DNA of 64,000 nucleotides from Cristatella mucedo (Eukaryota; Bryozoa; Phylactolaemata; Cristatellidae): NCBI GenBank assembly GCA_009760855.2, contig WPIO01000042.1, positions 1,579,001 to 1,643,000 of the forward strand, read 5' to 3'. Shown piece by piece: positions 48,982 to 59,395 of this stretch (position 1 is its first letter; each line of letters starts with the position of its first letter). The notes under the pieces were generated by a model. It saw only the letters and a program-made list of their open reading frames with translations, ran no database searches and was not told where the DNA came from. The position numbers and the translations under genes were made by a program.

Positions 48982-50560
48982 CGGGTTTAAAAGTATTAAG
49001 GTTCAGGTTTTATTGGGCTAGAATGAAGTGAAAAGTTCGGAAACTCATGTTCCTCAGTGCAGCTTATAAACTACTGCTTTGTTAGTTATCAAGTTTTGGT
49101 CCTTGTATGAAGTGGCTACTAAGGAGAAAAATCGACGCACGTAGTGCATGTAATAAAAGCATTTGTACTGTGCAGCTTGCAATTTCACTTTTTGAGAGTC
49201 AGAAAATGAAGAAATCTGTATCTCCAGTTATGGCTGCTACTTAGCTGCACACGATAATTTTTCTTGCTATTGTTGCCCGGTAACTGCTTTGACTGTCTGC
49301 TCTTGACATCCTTCTCCTGTGTATTATTCGCTGTTTCTTGCAAGATCACAAACTGCACACGACAACAGCAAATGAAGCGTTAATCGCTGAGTCAACGCAG
49401 TCTCATAATAACCATCGACATTTGTTAGTAGCTCGAAAGTTGACGTTTTCGCTTAAGGCGCGACAGAAGAGCACATTTGATTAGTGAAGGAGTTGACATT
49501 GGTACACATGCGTTTATTTAGAGTACCATATAAAGCTAACACTGCTGTCTGACGGTCAGCTCCACCTGGGTGTGCCATATTTTGCACCTGGATTTGAGCG
49601 ATCCGCTTCGCAGCAAACGCCTAGACATCCGGTTTTATTAATTTTTAATTCTTATACCGCCTGTGGATTAAAAGAGAGTTTAAAAGAGAGGCTCTACTCT
49701 GATCCGGTTTTCTTCCTTAATGCCGGCCGGCTCGACTGCTCCGGCCAAATACATTTACTCTATTGAATATCGCCGCCTAAGCATGACTGCGGCTGCTATT
49801 CCGCAGTCCTGCGTCAGCTTCAAAACTCATACTTTAACTGCCTGGCAATGCATGATAACGTAAGGCGCCAAAATTAGGCGTATCAAAATATCAAGCTAAA
49901 TATCCACTACGAATTTTTGTATTTTGAGAAACATAAAAATTTTCTTCTTCTAGCCGGAATATAGTTCAATTGATAGAAACAGAGTGAGGAAGTGAGAGAA
50001 GACAGGGCAAAAGTTGAGATGTACTAATATCTCGCTGTCGCGTCATGCTTACTGTTCAGCTACTTAATTTTGGTCCACGGTTTTACTTCCAAGGACTTAA
50101 TGTCATGGTCTGTTTTTGCCCCATTTTTATTTTTATCTCGAGATCAAGGGGTGTGGCTAATTTATGGTATTCGGGGTTTATGATTCAATGGCGTTTATTG
50201 CCTTGTTATTCCCATAACGGCCAGTTTTTGCGTGCTGGCCCGCAGCGGCGTCCGTGTGAATAAACGTCTCTTTGAACTCTCCTCGGCGTTCTGCGTGGTA
50301 AGGCGTTCGTGTGGTTTGGTGACCATCAAACTAAAGGGAAAGCAGAGGTGAGGCGAAAGAGAATAAAAACGATGAGAGCATGGTGAGAGAGTGAAAAGAG
50401 AAAAGATGAGCTATAAAGACAGCCGATATCAACAAAGATATAGATAGGCAATAGCTGCGTGTAGAATCGCTTTGCTGAGTCATAGAAGAAGTAATCATAG
50501 CATTCTCGTCAAAGATAACGGAGCGGTTACTTCACATGGTGGAAGTCCAACATTTTTCCG
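48905..50560. repeat. Block T'' upstream flank, unit 3
   Basis: Same flank, with a 68-bp (CT)n run at 48909-48977 that is much shorter in units 1 and 2. No gene seen. Confidence 0.6.
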
Positions 50561-50970
50561 CCTGACGGACTAATTTCTTTCTTTAATTAGTAGAAATAGA
50601 TACATAGAAACTTAGATAGATGTGGAGAAAACAAATGAGAGAGAGAGAGAGAAATAGCTAGAGAGAAAATTGACTGATTTTAAGAATCTCAGAAGCTTCG
50701 AGTCACGATGAAATGAAGCTAACTGAGCTCGTGGCAAGCACTCGGGACCGTGACCGAAAGCCGGCCGAGATCAACAAAGATATAAATAGGCAATTGCCCA
50801 CTGCCTTAGCACTCGCTTCGCTGAGTCATACAAAAAGTAGTCATAGTATACTCACCGAAGACGACGGAGCTTGCCGCAGGGCGGAAGTCCACCATTTTTC
50901 CGCCTGACGGACGGACTAGTTATTTGCTTTAACTAGTAGAGATATATACATAGATACTCGGACTGATGTG

Positions 50971-51006
<36 letters not shown>

Positions 51007-51273
51007 AAGGTAGCAAGAGAGAAAATTGACTGCCTTCAAGGATCGTAGGAGCTGCGAGTCACGATGATGAAATGAAGCTAACTGAGCACGTGGCACGCAC
51101 TCGCTGCCGTGACCAAAATCGCTTGATGCCCGACGAACATTTTTCATCAAACAGCACGAAAATCATTTCTGTTGACGACGAAGATCGGATTATAGCCATG
51201 CTTAGGGTCCTATGCCAACCATTGCAGCGTCAAGTACCCTGCACTACAAGTCGCTCGCTTCGGTTTTTAGATC
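50560..51273 (+). promoter_or_regulatory. Tandemly duplicated upstream region of copy 3
   Basis: The promoter-like module appears twice. A partial distal copy (about 50560-50770) runs from ctgacggactaatttc through a GA run and gtcacgatgaaatgaagcta, but its E-box is changed to gagctcgtgg. A proximal full copy (about 50890-51273) has the intact CACGTG at 51087-51092, 187 bp before the ATG, and its own GA run at 50972-50997. Units 1 and 2 have a single copy. The duplication could change expression of this gene, which is inference. Confidence 0.5.
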
Positions 51274-51597
51274 ATGGACAGATTGATCAAGCTGTTGCTA
51301 CTCGTCGCATTCGTGTCATCGTTTCTCCTCGTCGCCTATTCTGAAGAGTTCGAGCTGAACGACGACGACGAAGCTGCACGCCAGGTGAGACGTGGCAAGC
51401 TCGTCTACCCTGGTGACTGCAAGAGGCAAAAGCTGATCAACGCAGCAACAAGTGCGGGTCTGACAGTTACTGGAAGTAAGCACTTAACGGTAAAGAACAA
51501 TCAAGGCAAAGTTGTAACCCAGATCCCACACACTGTTAAGCCAACCCAAACATGCAACGAAATTATCAAGGAACTCAACAAATACATCAAAGACTAA
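51274..51597 (+). CDS. Secreted HicA-like small protein, copy 3 (107 aa)
   Basis: Third intact intronless copy. Signal peptide at 1-23 with F4F5 changed to L4I5; acidic propeptide EEFELNDDDEAARQVRR with R36-Q-V-R39-R40. The mature part from G41 has Cys49 and Cys94. The loop before the putative active histidine is one residue shorter (T-G-S-K-H70), but the histidine itself, the TVK strand, VTQIPH86 and the IIKELN helix are kept. It ends YIKD like copy 2. Its upstream region is itself partly duplicated in tandem, so this copy has two versions of the promoter-like block. Two overlapping or adjacent AATAAA signals lie downstream (51746 and 51760). The + strand orientation matches the other copies. 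Function is unknown; an extracellular nuclease-fold protein is the simplest reading, and a structural reuse of the fold without nuclease activity is possible. Confidence 0.8.
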   Translation: MDRLIKLLLLVAFVSSFLLVAYSEEFELNDDDEAARQVRRGKLVYPGDCKRQKLINAATSAGLTVTGSKHLTVKNNQGKVVTQIPHTVKPTQTCNEIIKELNKYIKD

Positions 51598-51745
51598 TAT
51601 TTATTGTAAGCAAAGTCTGCCATAGGAATAAGAATTTCTTTATAAGAATAAGTTATGTACCTTTTGGCGATGCAATTTTAAGAAAATCTGCTGAGGAAAC
51701 TTTGGTCATCGGCAAACTAATTACTACATGCAGCTCTCAGATTCA

Positions 51746-51765
51746 AATAAACAAGCTTCAATAAA
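51746..51765 (+). terminator. Two AATAAA polyadenylation signals of copy 3
   Basis: AATAAA at 51746-51751 (conserved position) and a second at 51760-51765, followed by ttatgtgctcctt. Confidence 0.55.
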
Positions 51766-51879
51766 TTATGTGCTCCTTCTAAAACCTTGTTTTTGTCACG
51801 CAAGCTGTGAACCCTCCCGAAAAGAATGATCTGAATATTTTGCTACTGAGCATTACTGAGTAAGCAGTGAGGGCTGTCT

Positions 51880-52597
51880 GTTGTTGAGTTACTGTGTCTC
51901 CGGCAGCAGCAGCGTTAGTGGAGTCTCGCGGAGACACGACGATACGAGCGGGAGAACGTGAGCGGTGAACGATACTCTCGTCTTTCCCCTCCCCCCCCCC
52001 CCCCAGCGGGTACATATACGAGCTGGAGGAGGAGGGAGGGGCTGACTTACCGCAGATAAGGGAGCGCCTCTGTGAAGGGAGTGCATCATGACTGCGGCAA
52101 TGCGAGAGAGCGAGTGCGAGCTCAGTCACGTGACCGACTTGGAGAGGGGAGGGGCTGACTCACCGCAGATAAGGGAGCGCCTCGGCGGTAACGTGGCCAC
52201 ATGCTTACATCAAAGGCTGCACCGAACCATTTGGACGGGGAAGTTGGGTCGTTGGAGTACTACGGCAGTCTGCTCCTGAATAACAATGAATGATCAGGAG
52301 TCTTTTGCATCGTAATCTGTAATCCATGTCTGATAGGATAGCCAGTGAGACTTCAAGCTTCCAACGAGTGCTTCCGTACACCGTAGCTGCTGCTGGACGG
52401 ACACCTGTAACTATTTTTCACCAAGGAACCTAATTTAAAATAAAGGTCTATGAGCCGGGATAAACCTCGGTTGTAATTTATTTTCGGAGATAGTCTATCG
52501 TGTTCTTCATTATTCCTGAAATCTCCTCCTCTGCCGTGAGACCAGCACTTTGTGAGAGTTCTACTGCCATCTGCATTCTTCGGCGGATTCTTTGTTC
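51880..52597. other. GC-rich non-repeat stretch after copy 3
   Basis: Homology to the other units ends near 51880. It holds a poly-C run (about 51988-52003) and a 38-bp direct repeat, ggaggggctgact-accgcagataagggagcgcctc (52033-52072 and 52147-52184), spaced 113 bp apart. No coding feature is supported. The repeat could be a promoter element or minisatellite. Confidence 0.4.
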
Positions 52598-52712
52598 ATT
52601 ACTCACCATTCAATTGCGTTTCCCTTTGCAGCAAATGTGAAGCACCTAGAAAAAGATCGAGTTCTCTTGAGGGCTATTTATCAAGTGCACTATTATTATT
52701 ATTATTATTATA
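52598..52712 (+). mobile_element. LINE 3' tail fragment
   Basis: ttactcaccattcaattgcg, cagcaaatgtgaagcaccta, gggctatttatcaagtgcac then (TTA)n, matching the common LINE tail. Confidence 0.65.
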
Positions 52713-52779
52713 ACTCTGCAAATTTGCATCTCCTTTTGGCATGTAGTAGTTATTCTTGGCACAGGTCTTCTCGAAGTCT

Positions 52780-54440
52780 TGACAACTAAATTTAAAGAGA
52801 GTGGAGGTCACAAGAGGAGTCTTTGACGTTTATCTTTGGATCCTGCAGTCTTTTCTGATTGCGGGCAATCTTTCTTAAGATCTAGTACAAAAATGAAAAC
52901 TGCCTGAAAGTTAAATATCAAAGCACAATGTAAGAGACTGACACCTTCGCTTCCTATTACAAGTGTTTTACTTGAGTCCTTAGACAGTCGCTACAAAGAC
53001 CGACAATGCTGTTTAGTCCACCATCGATAGCTTTCACCGCGTCCACCTTTTTACTTCATCTTGTTGTCGGGGTCACTTTTGACAGTGATAGATGAGACTT
53101 TCTTCCGTTCTTCTCTCCTCAGTGTTGATCTTAAAAAGAACAAGTAAGGGTGGTCTAGTGTTCCGAAAAAAGTAAAGGCACAGTGTGTAACCTTGACTTG
53201 TTATGTAATCGTGTCACAATCAAGCAGTGTTCATCACTGCTTACAGTGATTGCCTTTAAATTTCTGCAGACTATTCTCTGATGGACACATGACAAGTGGC
53301 CAGTTGCTTGTATCTTATTGCGCTATCTTAGCATTTCGACCTGCAATCAGATTATTTTTCATTTTTAATTTTTTTTTTAATTTTGTTTTATTAGATTATA
53401 TATTATTATGTTATTTATCAGATTCGAGCTGTACAATGTGAGACCTTCAGTTGCTGCAGGATTTTGGATTAGATTCGAAGAAAGCTAAGGAAAGACTATT
53501 TAAGGATGTCTGTTCTGTGACGGAAAATCAATATCGACATATTTAATTGCCTCAGGCATCTGCTCGCGGTATGCGAAATCGGGAGTTGAGTCATACAGAT
53601 TTCTACTACGTGTTTCGCATTAGGTCACGGAGTAGCTTGCCTCTGACTGTGGATACAAATATACTAATGAGCTCATCTTTCGTTTGAACAACAGATAAGA
53701 GACTGACTTTGGATTTTTCCTTACGTGGTCCCATAGTAATTACATGTGAGGATCGTTACAGAGCTAGAAGACGAAGAAGCCCCAAGGAGCTTCCGATTTG
53801 TTATCACCTTGCAGGTAGAGACTCTCTTGGTGACCATGCAGTGCCAGGTTTTGAGTAAACCAAGACGTTAATATAACTGAGATCTGTCTTCAAGACTCGT
53901 TGCCATCGTTTTTTCACGATAAAATGTGTGCCTCAACAGCAGCAGTGTCTATTCAACTTTTTTTCTTTTAAGTCTCCGCATAGTTGGTTTCTATGTAGTG
54001 AAAGCCTGACGGTGAGAAAGGCTGTAGTCATGGGAAATTAGTTTCTTAGATTGTCACCACTGACTAAAACCATTTTCCAATTGAAGTGACGATCGGGAAT
54101 GTTGGTATACGTTGGGAAGAGTGAACAACAGAAGCGACATGCCTACTATTTTGATGGAAAGTAGACCAGCCAGGTCCATCTAACTTCATGCTCATTGGCA
54201 AGTTGCTTCTTCAACCACGCTGTGCTCATGGCTCGACCACTTTTTCCAGCAAATAAACTTCCGTTGTTCTGAAACACGCTCGATCCTTGCAGTACTATTT
54301 CAGTTCCAATTTGCTGCGAATAACGTGTAAAACTGAGGGTTCGGTCAAATTTTAGGTAGCCAGTATCACTCTCGAGGTCACTTACTTGGGAAATTGCAGT
54401 AGATTCCGTACCTTCTTCTCTTGTTGTAGCGCTTTTGAGT
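52780..54440 (-). pseudogene. Decayed ZMYM1/hAT-like protein (TTF-type zinc finger, DUF4371)
   Basis: Minus-strand translation in shifting frames gives, in the usual family order: an open N-terminal stretch with HEVRWTWLVYFPSK (54240-54160), the WLxYS-type start of the TTF zinc finger; ACRFCCSLFPT, the CFxCxLF finger core, after two stops; KKRWQRVLKTDLSYINVLVY; KSKVSLLSVVQTKDELISIF; YDSTPDFAYREQMPEAIKY (about 53590-53540), the STPDxxxxEQMxExIRY motif; and THCAFTFFGTLDHPYLFF (about 53190-53130), the VxFFGxLxxLYxFF motif. Many stops and frameshifts show it is dead. These proteins are domesticated or active hAT-derived transposases; which one this was cannot be told. Confidence 0.7.
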
Positions 54441-55015
54441 GAGGAGCTGCAAGATGTGCCGAGTTGAGAAATAGCCGCCTTCCAAGCTTCTCCTGCTCGA
54501 CGCTCGCTGCTGCCTCTTGCTCGCTACACTCCCGGCGTGCTGCAACCGGCTGCGCTTCTCCGGGGGGGGGGCGGAGGGAGGATGTTAATGCTTTTAGATG
54601 AGGCTTTTAGATGAGGAGGATGTTAATGCTTTTAGACGGTAGTTAAACTTGTCGAGCCGCCGCCGGAATGAAGCTTCGGTTCTTTACAAATGGAGGTACC
54701 GGCGTCTTTTTTAAATGGCGCCTATACAAGGCGGCGGTGCTCTTTCGGTACGATTGCTCAACTTCCGTAAAAGGGGGCCACAACCGTTTTCACTAGAGGA
54801 TCTTAGCACCATCTCATCTAGACGCTTCTTCGGCTGTAGTATCTGTCGGTAGTATCAGCAAGGAGTCGCCTAAGAGTGTCCGCGCTCAGCGTTCAGCCAC
54901 GCCGTTCCTGACCGTTCAAGAATGGGATCGCAATGAGATCGAATGGGCAATAGTCAGTCCCCCAGCCTCGAAGAATAAAGCCTGCGATTAGCCCTGGCAC
55001 CGAAAACCCGTTGCT
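54436..55015. repeat. Direct duplication, left copy
   Basis: gaggagctgcaagatgtgcc to gcgattagccctggcaccga, repeated at 57428-58315. It includes a small internal repeat of ttttagatgaggcttttaga and a G run (54561-54570), ends with gaataaagcctgcgatta, and is followed by tggcaccgaaaacccg, which could be read as an LTR end and primer-binding site. The same follow-on sequence exists after the right copy, which argues against a simple LTR pair. Confidence 0.55.
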
Positions 55016-56682
55016 TTTTCTTCAAGTAGGATAAAATCTAAAATAAACAATCTCGCCAATAAATTTTTCAAACTTACTATTTTGGCGAGAAACAGTCCGA
55101 GTGAGCGGCAAAATATATCCTGTCCTTAACACTGCATGGACCGGATGAGCTCTGGCGTGTGACAGGCTGGCACAGCTAGCTAAGCACAGCTCGATGTAAG
55201 TCTGTAAACATGCCTAAATAGTTCAGCCAGCAGTAGTCAAGTATATTGAAACTACTTGCTTGAAATCAAGTTAGTGTTCTCACGCGAAAAAGTGTTTCAT
55301 AAATATGCACAATCCATTTTGCTTTCGGCCCACTTTTGAACCTTGGAGCCCGTGACATCAGTTCCAAGCTCCTTGCAACGAAAGTTTCATATTTGCTTAG
55401 AAAAACGTAATATCAAGCCAATGACCAGAGGTCTTTGGCTCCGAAACTATACCTGTTGTCCAGAGTTATCTACTACTGTACTGCCGGCCAAGGTGGGATC
55501 GCTCTGTGAAGTATAGGCAAACTGGATATGAAGCAGATTCAGCGAAAAATTAGTACGTCAGCTCCACGGATAAGCCTGTCAACTAACACCAAAGCAACTA
55601 TGCCACAACTCGGAATTTCTTAGATAAGATCGCTGCAGTCAAGATGGTCCATATATTTGTGACATTCCGAGTAGAATCATGGGACTCGCTGTTTTTACGT
55701 CATCCTGTCTGAGAAAAACAGCTTGCAGTTGGGGCAAAACACCGTTTCTAGGCTTATCTGTCGTGGATTTCGAAAATTCTAAATTACATTGCTGTCCAAA
55801 AATCTGAAGCGGTTTCCCGTCACGAAGCATATTTAACCTTAGATTATATGTCGTTCCTATTGGCCCCCTTCGATTCTCTCGCTGTGGCATACCTGTGCGA
55901 ATCAGTGTCACGTCACGATTAGTTGCACGCGCTCTCCGTCGCACTAGCAGCTCGTCCGATACTGATCGATTATTATTGGCCCTCAAACAAACTCAACTTC
56001 CCCTTGAGACCTTGCTTTCAGCTAGTACGATTAAAAAGCTTTACCCTCACAACCGACTGACTTCACGTCACTTTTAAATATGGGGAACTTTAAAAGAAGG
56101 CTAACAACTACCTGTCCTGCAAGGCTTTGAGCTTATCAAGGGACTTATTTTTCTACGGTTGTACACTATACGACTGTATATAAGGAATGTGTGATTAAAA
56201 GAAATAGCGACATACGCTGTCTGAATAGCCCACAGCGAGATGATTATTTCTGTGTGCTTTGCTAACCGGTGTATGATTAAGTGACTTTGCATGATTGAGT
56301 GGTTGCCACTTACCATATCGGGAGTCCTTCTAATCAGCGGCCGTGAATGTCATGTCGTGCACTTTAGCACACTTGTCATACTTAAAAGTATTGGCTATTG
56401 CATTTCTCGTGACACGTCGGGAAATGCTTTTTTAGAGGTCAATTTCCGTTCCTAAAATCCATCACAGTTGATGCGGAGCAAGTAGGAAGCAAGACTTTTA
56501 GTAAAACTGGCCGCGTAAGCTTCCGAAAAGAAGGAATACCGAAGCAGGACCAACCCAAACAGTACGGAAGCAGGTCGTGGAAGCACGACGCGCGCACGAA
56601 TCTCCATGTACGTGTGGCTTTCAGAGACGGTACAAGTTTCAAGCTGCTCCAAGTTGAGAGAATAGCATGGCATGACGAAGTA
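55015..56682. other. Unrecognised stretch between the duplicated copies
   Basis: A minus-strand frame of 115 codons (55639-55986) has reasonable amino acid composition but no motif I recognise. If the flanking copies were LTRs, this would be internal element sequence; I cannot support that from motifs. The remainder shows nothing. Confidence 0.3.
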
Positions 56683-57331
56683 CTTAATCTCTTTCTAGGC
56701 GCTTTACATTTGCTGCAAACTGATACGCAATAGAATAGTAAGTAAAATCATGCTTGAAAAACAAACAAAATGAATAACATGGTTAGGGGTTACATGCACT
56801 GGGTCAGCATGCAAATGTGGTTAGTGGCAGCATGAACAGTGTCAGCACGCATAAGCACATCGAGGACGAATCACAAGGACCCACTAAATGCTGTCCTAAA
56901 TAGGTATGTTTTTAAGTTTCTTTTAAATGTGGTCAGGTCAAACCTTAAATCCTTTGGAGACCGTGCATTTAGCTCGTATGCTCCCACAGCCTGGAACTCC
57001 CTCCCGACCTGCATCAGAACATCCCCTGACCTGACCACATTTAAAAGAAACTTAAAAACATACCTATTTAGGACAGCATTTAGTGGGTCCTTGTGATTCG
57101 TCCTCGATGTGCTTATGCGTGCTGACACTGTTCATGCTGCCACTAACCACATTTGCATGCTGACCCAGTGCATGTAACCCCTAACCATGTTATTCATTTT
57201 GTTTGTTTTTCAAGCATGATTTTACTTACTATTCTATTGCGTATCACTTTGCAGCAAATGTAAAGCGCCTAGAAAGACATTAAGTTCTCTGAGGGCGCTT
57301 TATCAAGTGCAATATTATTATTATTATTATT
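56683..57331 (+). mobile_element. Palindromic (fold-back) LINE 3' insertion
   Basis: Left arm 56683-56940 is the reverse complement of right arm 57027-57284, over 258 bp with only a few differences. The 86-bp spacer encodes the RT end FGDRAFSSYAPTAWNSLPTC. The right side continues to the normal tail gcgctttatcaagtgcaata and (TTA)n. A 5-bp direct repeat aagta flanks the whole thing (56678-56682 and 57332-57336), so both arms entered as one unit. Both strands encode the same 34-residue start. Confidence 0.85.
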
Positions 57332-57427
57332 AAGTAAACATTGACACAGCGAGGCCTGCAGAGTGGCCATGCGAGCAACTTCCGTGGTGGCACGTGACTT
57401 TCCAGGCAGATTCCGAGCGGCGCCCTT

Positions 57428-58315
57428 TTGAGAGAGGAGCTGCAAGATGTGGCGAGTTGAAAAATAGCCGCCTTCAAAGCTTCTCCTGCTCGCTGCTGCC
57501 TCTTGCTCGCTACACTCCCGGTGCACTACAACAGGCTGCGCTTCTCCAGGGGGGGGGGTGGAGTGAGGATGTTAATGCTTTTAGATGAGGCTTTTAGATG
57601 GGCAGGATGTTGATGCTTTTAGATGAGGCTTGTAGATGTAGGTGAGGATGGTAATACTTTTAGACGATAGTTAAACTTGTCGAGCCGGCTAGCCGCCGCC
57701 GGAATGAAGCTTTGGGTTCTTTACAAATGGAGGTACCGGCGTCTTTTGTAAATGGCGTCTATACACGGTGTCCGGCGGTGTTCTTTCGGTACGATTGTTG
57801 AACTATCGTAAAAGGGGGTCACAACCATTTTCACTAGATGATCGTAGCACCCTCTCATATGGACGCTTCTTTGGCTGGTGTATTCGTAATTGGCTTGCAG
57901 GAAAAAACTCAAGCATTTCCATTTATAAGAATGTAAAGCATTTTCAGGAACGAGAATCTAATATAGCCAGAGAGGGTCTCTTTGACGTCAGAGGTGCGCC
58001 GTCGCTGCAGATCTGCACGACATGGCTCCAGGTGGGTTCGGGGTGACCGCTATGGATGCTAAAAAGGGCAATTCGTCGTGGGGTACGACGATTTCAGGGC
58101 CGAGAGCAGGCATCCTTTTAAATCACCTCCTTAGGTCTTTAAATCGCCGCACTCTGTCGGTAGTATCAGTAACGAGTCGCCTAAGAGTGTCCGCGCTCAG
58201 CGTTCAGCCACGCCGTTCCTGACCGTTCAAGCATGGGATCGCAATGAGATCGAATGGGCAATAGTCCCAACAGCTTCGAAGAATAAAGCCTGCGATTAGC
58301 CCTGGGACGGAAAAC
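57428..58315. repeat. Direct duplication, right copy
   Basis: Matches 54436-55015 with about 290 bp extra inserted at 57870-58150 (aattggcttgcaggaaaaaa to cctccttaggtctttaaatc). The internal repeat is expanded to three units here. Confidence 0.55.
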
Positions 58316-59395
58316 CCGACAGCCCTCAGGATGGCCACCGCGATTAAAGTGAGTGGCTAATACCTCTAAGAATTCAATAACTAACATTGCTAAATAAAGC
58401 AACGATTACAGAGCGGCCCTAAGGTCTGCTAACTCGCAGTTTCTTTAAGTGCTTATCCACATGGTTAAACTCTCTTTCGTTAGACGAGGCACCTTTACGC
58501 GGCGGGCAATCACTTTTTTAGGTCTTACTAAACTGTGGCCATGAATTTCGTAAGTTTTCCTTAGCATGATGGCCGACCCAAACATGATACTTGCTTTTGC
58601 GTGCTTAATACTGCGCTTGACACTAACCCTTATGTCCTGATTCTTTTCCGAGGAGACTTCAATAGCATTGATGTAGACCAAGTTCTCCTTTGGCGTACTT
58701 AAAATGGAGTATCGACAGTGATAATATTATGGCAAAAGGCCGGAAATTAGTTTTCAGTAGATTTTTTACCTCGGCCTAGTGGCCTCGGTCAGCTCTTTCT
58801 CGTTGGGCTCACACAAATGGAGGAAGCCGAGTTCCCAGGAAAAAATTATGGCAGAAGTGTCTACTCGCTAAAAATTGGGTAAATTACAGTTTAGACATTA
58901 AGTGCATTGCACAGTTTATAGCTGCATACAGACTCACTGACTGGCAAACAGGAGCGTAAGACTGATGTTCTTGTTTGGATCTACTTTATTTTGGACATTC
59001 AAATGATCCGCACTACTTTCATACGTGATTAAGTAGCTAGCTAACTGAAAGCCTGCTTTGTACTATTTTATGATTCAATGCGCAATCCAATTTTTTATAA
59101 ATTTTAATTGGGAGAATCCACATTCTACCTACACACGCTGATTACCATATTATTTTCTTCTTCTCGAGAATTTTTGCATCTCTACCGTCGCAGTAGAGCT
59201 AATAGTATCACACAGTAAGCTCAACGTTAGCGTCACGTCTGCTTGTTACGTTTACGAGACTTCCTGGCTTACTCATGCACTCACATTCAAAAATTTAGGT
59301 TGATACATATCTGAGTATTTGAACCTTTTGGCAGAGATCCGGTTCCACAAAAGGACCCGGGTCTCGCAAAAACTCTGACGCCGCAAATAATAATC
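58315..59395. other. AT-rich intergenic stretch
   Basis: A minus-strand frame of 78 codons (58445-58681) with many K, R, S and V residues looks protein-like, but I recognise no family and see no splice or start context. Otherwise nothing is seen. Confidence 0.3.

Noticed and set aside
16084-51597. A complete HicA-HicB toxin-antitoxin module or bacterial contamination
   Set aside because: No HicB-like frame nearby, no Shine-Dalgarno or operon structure; signal peptides, AATAAA signals and embedding in LINE/SINE-rich duplications argue for a resident animal gene.
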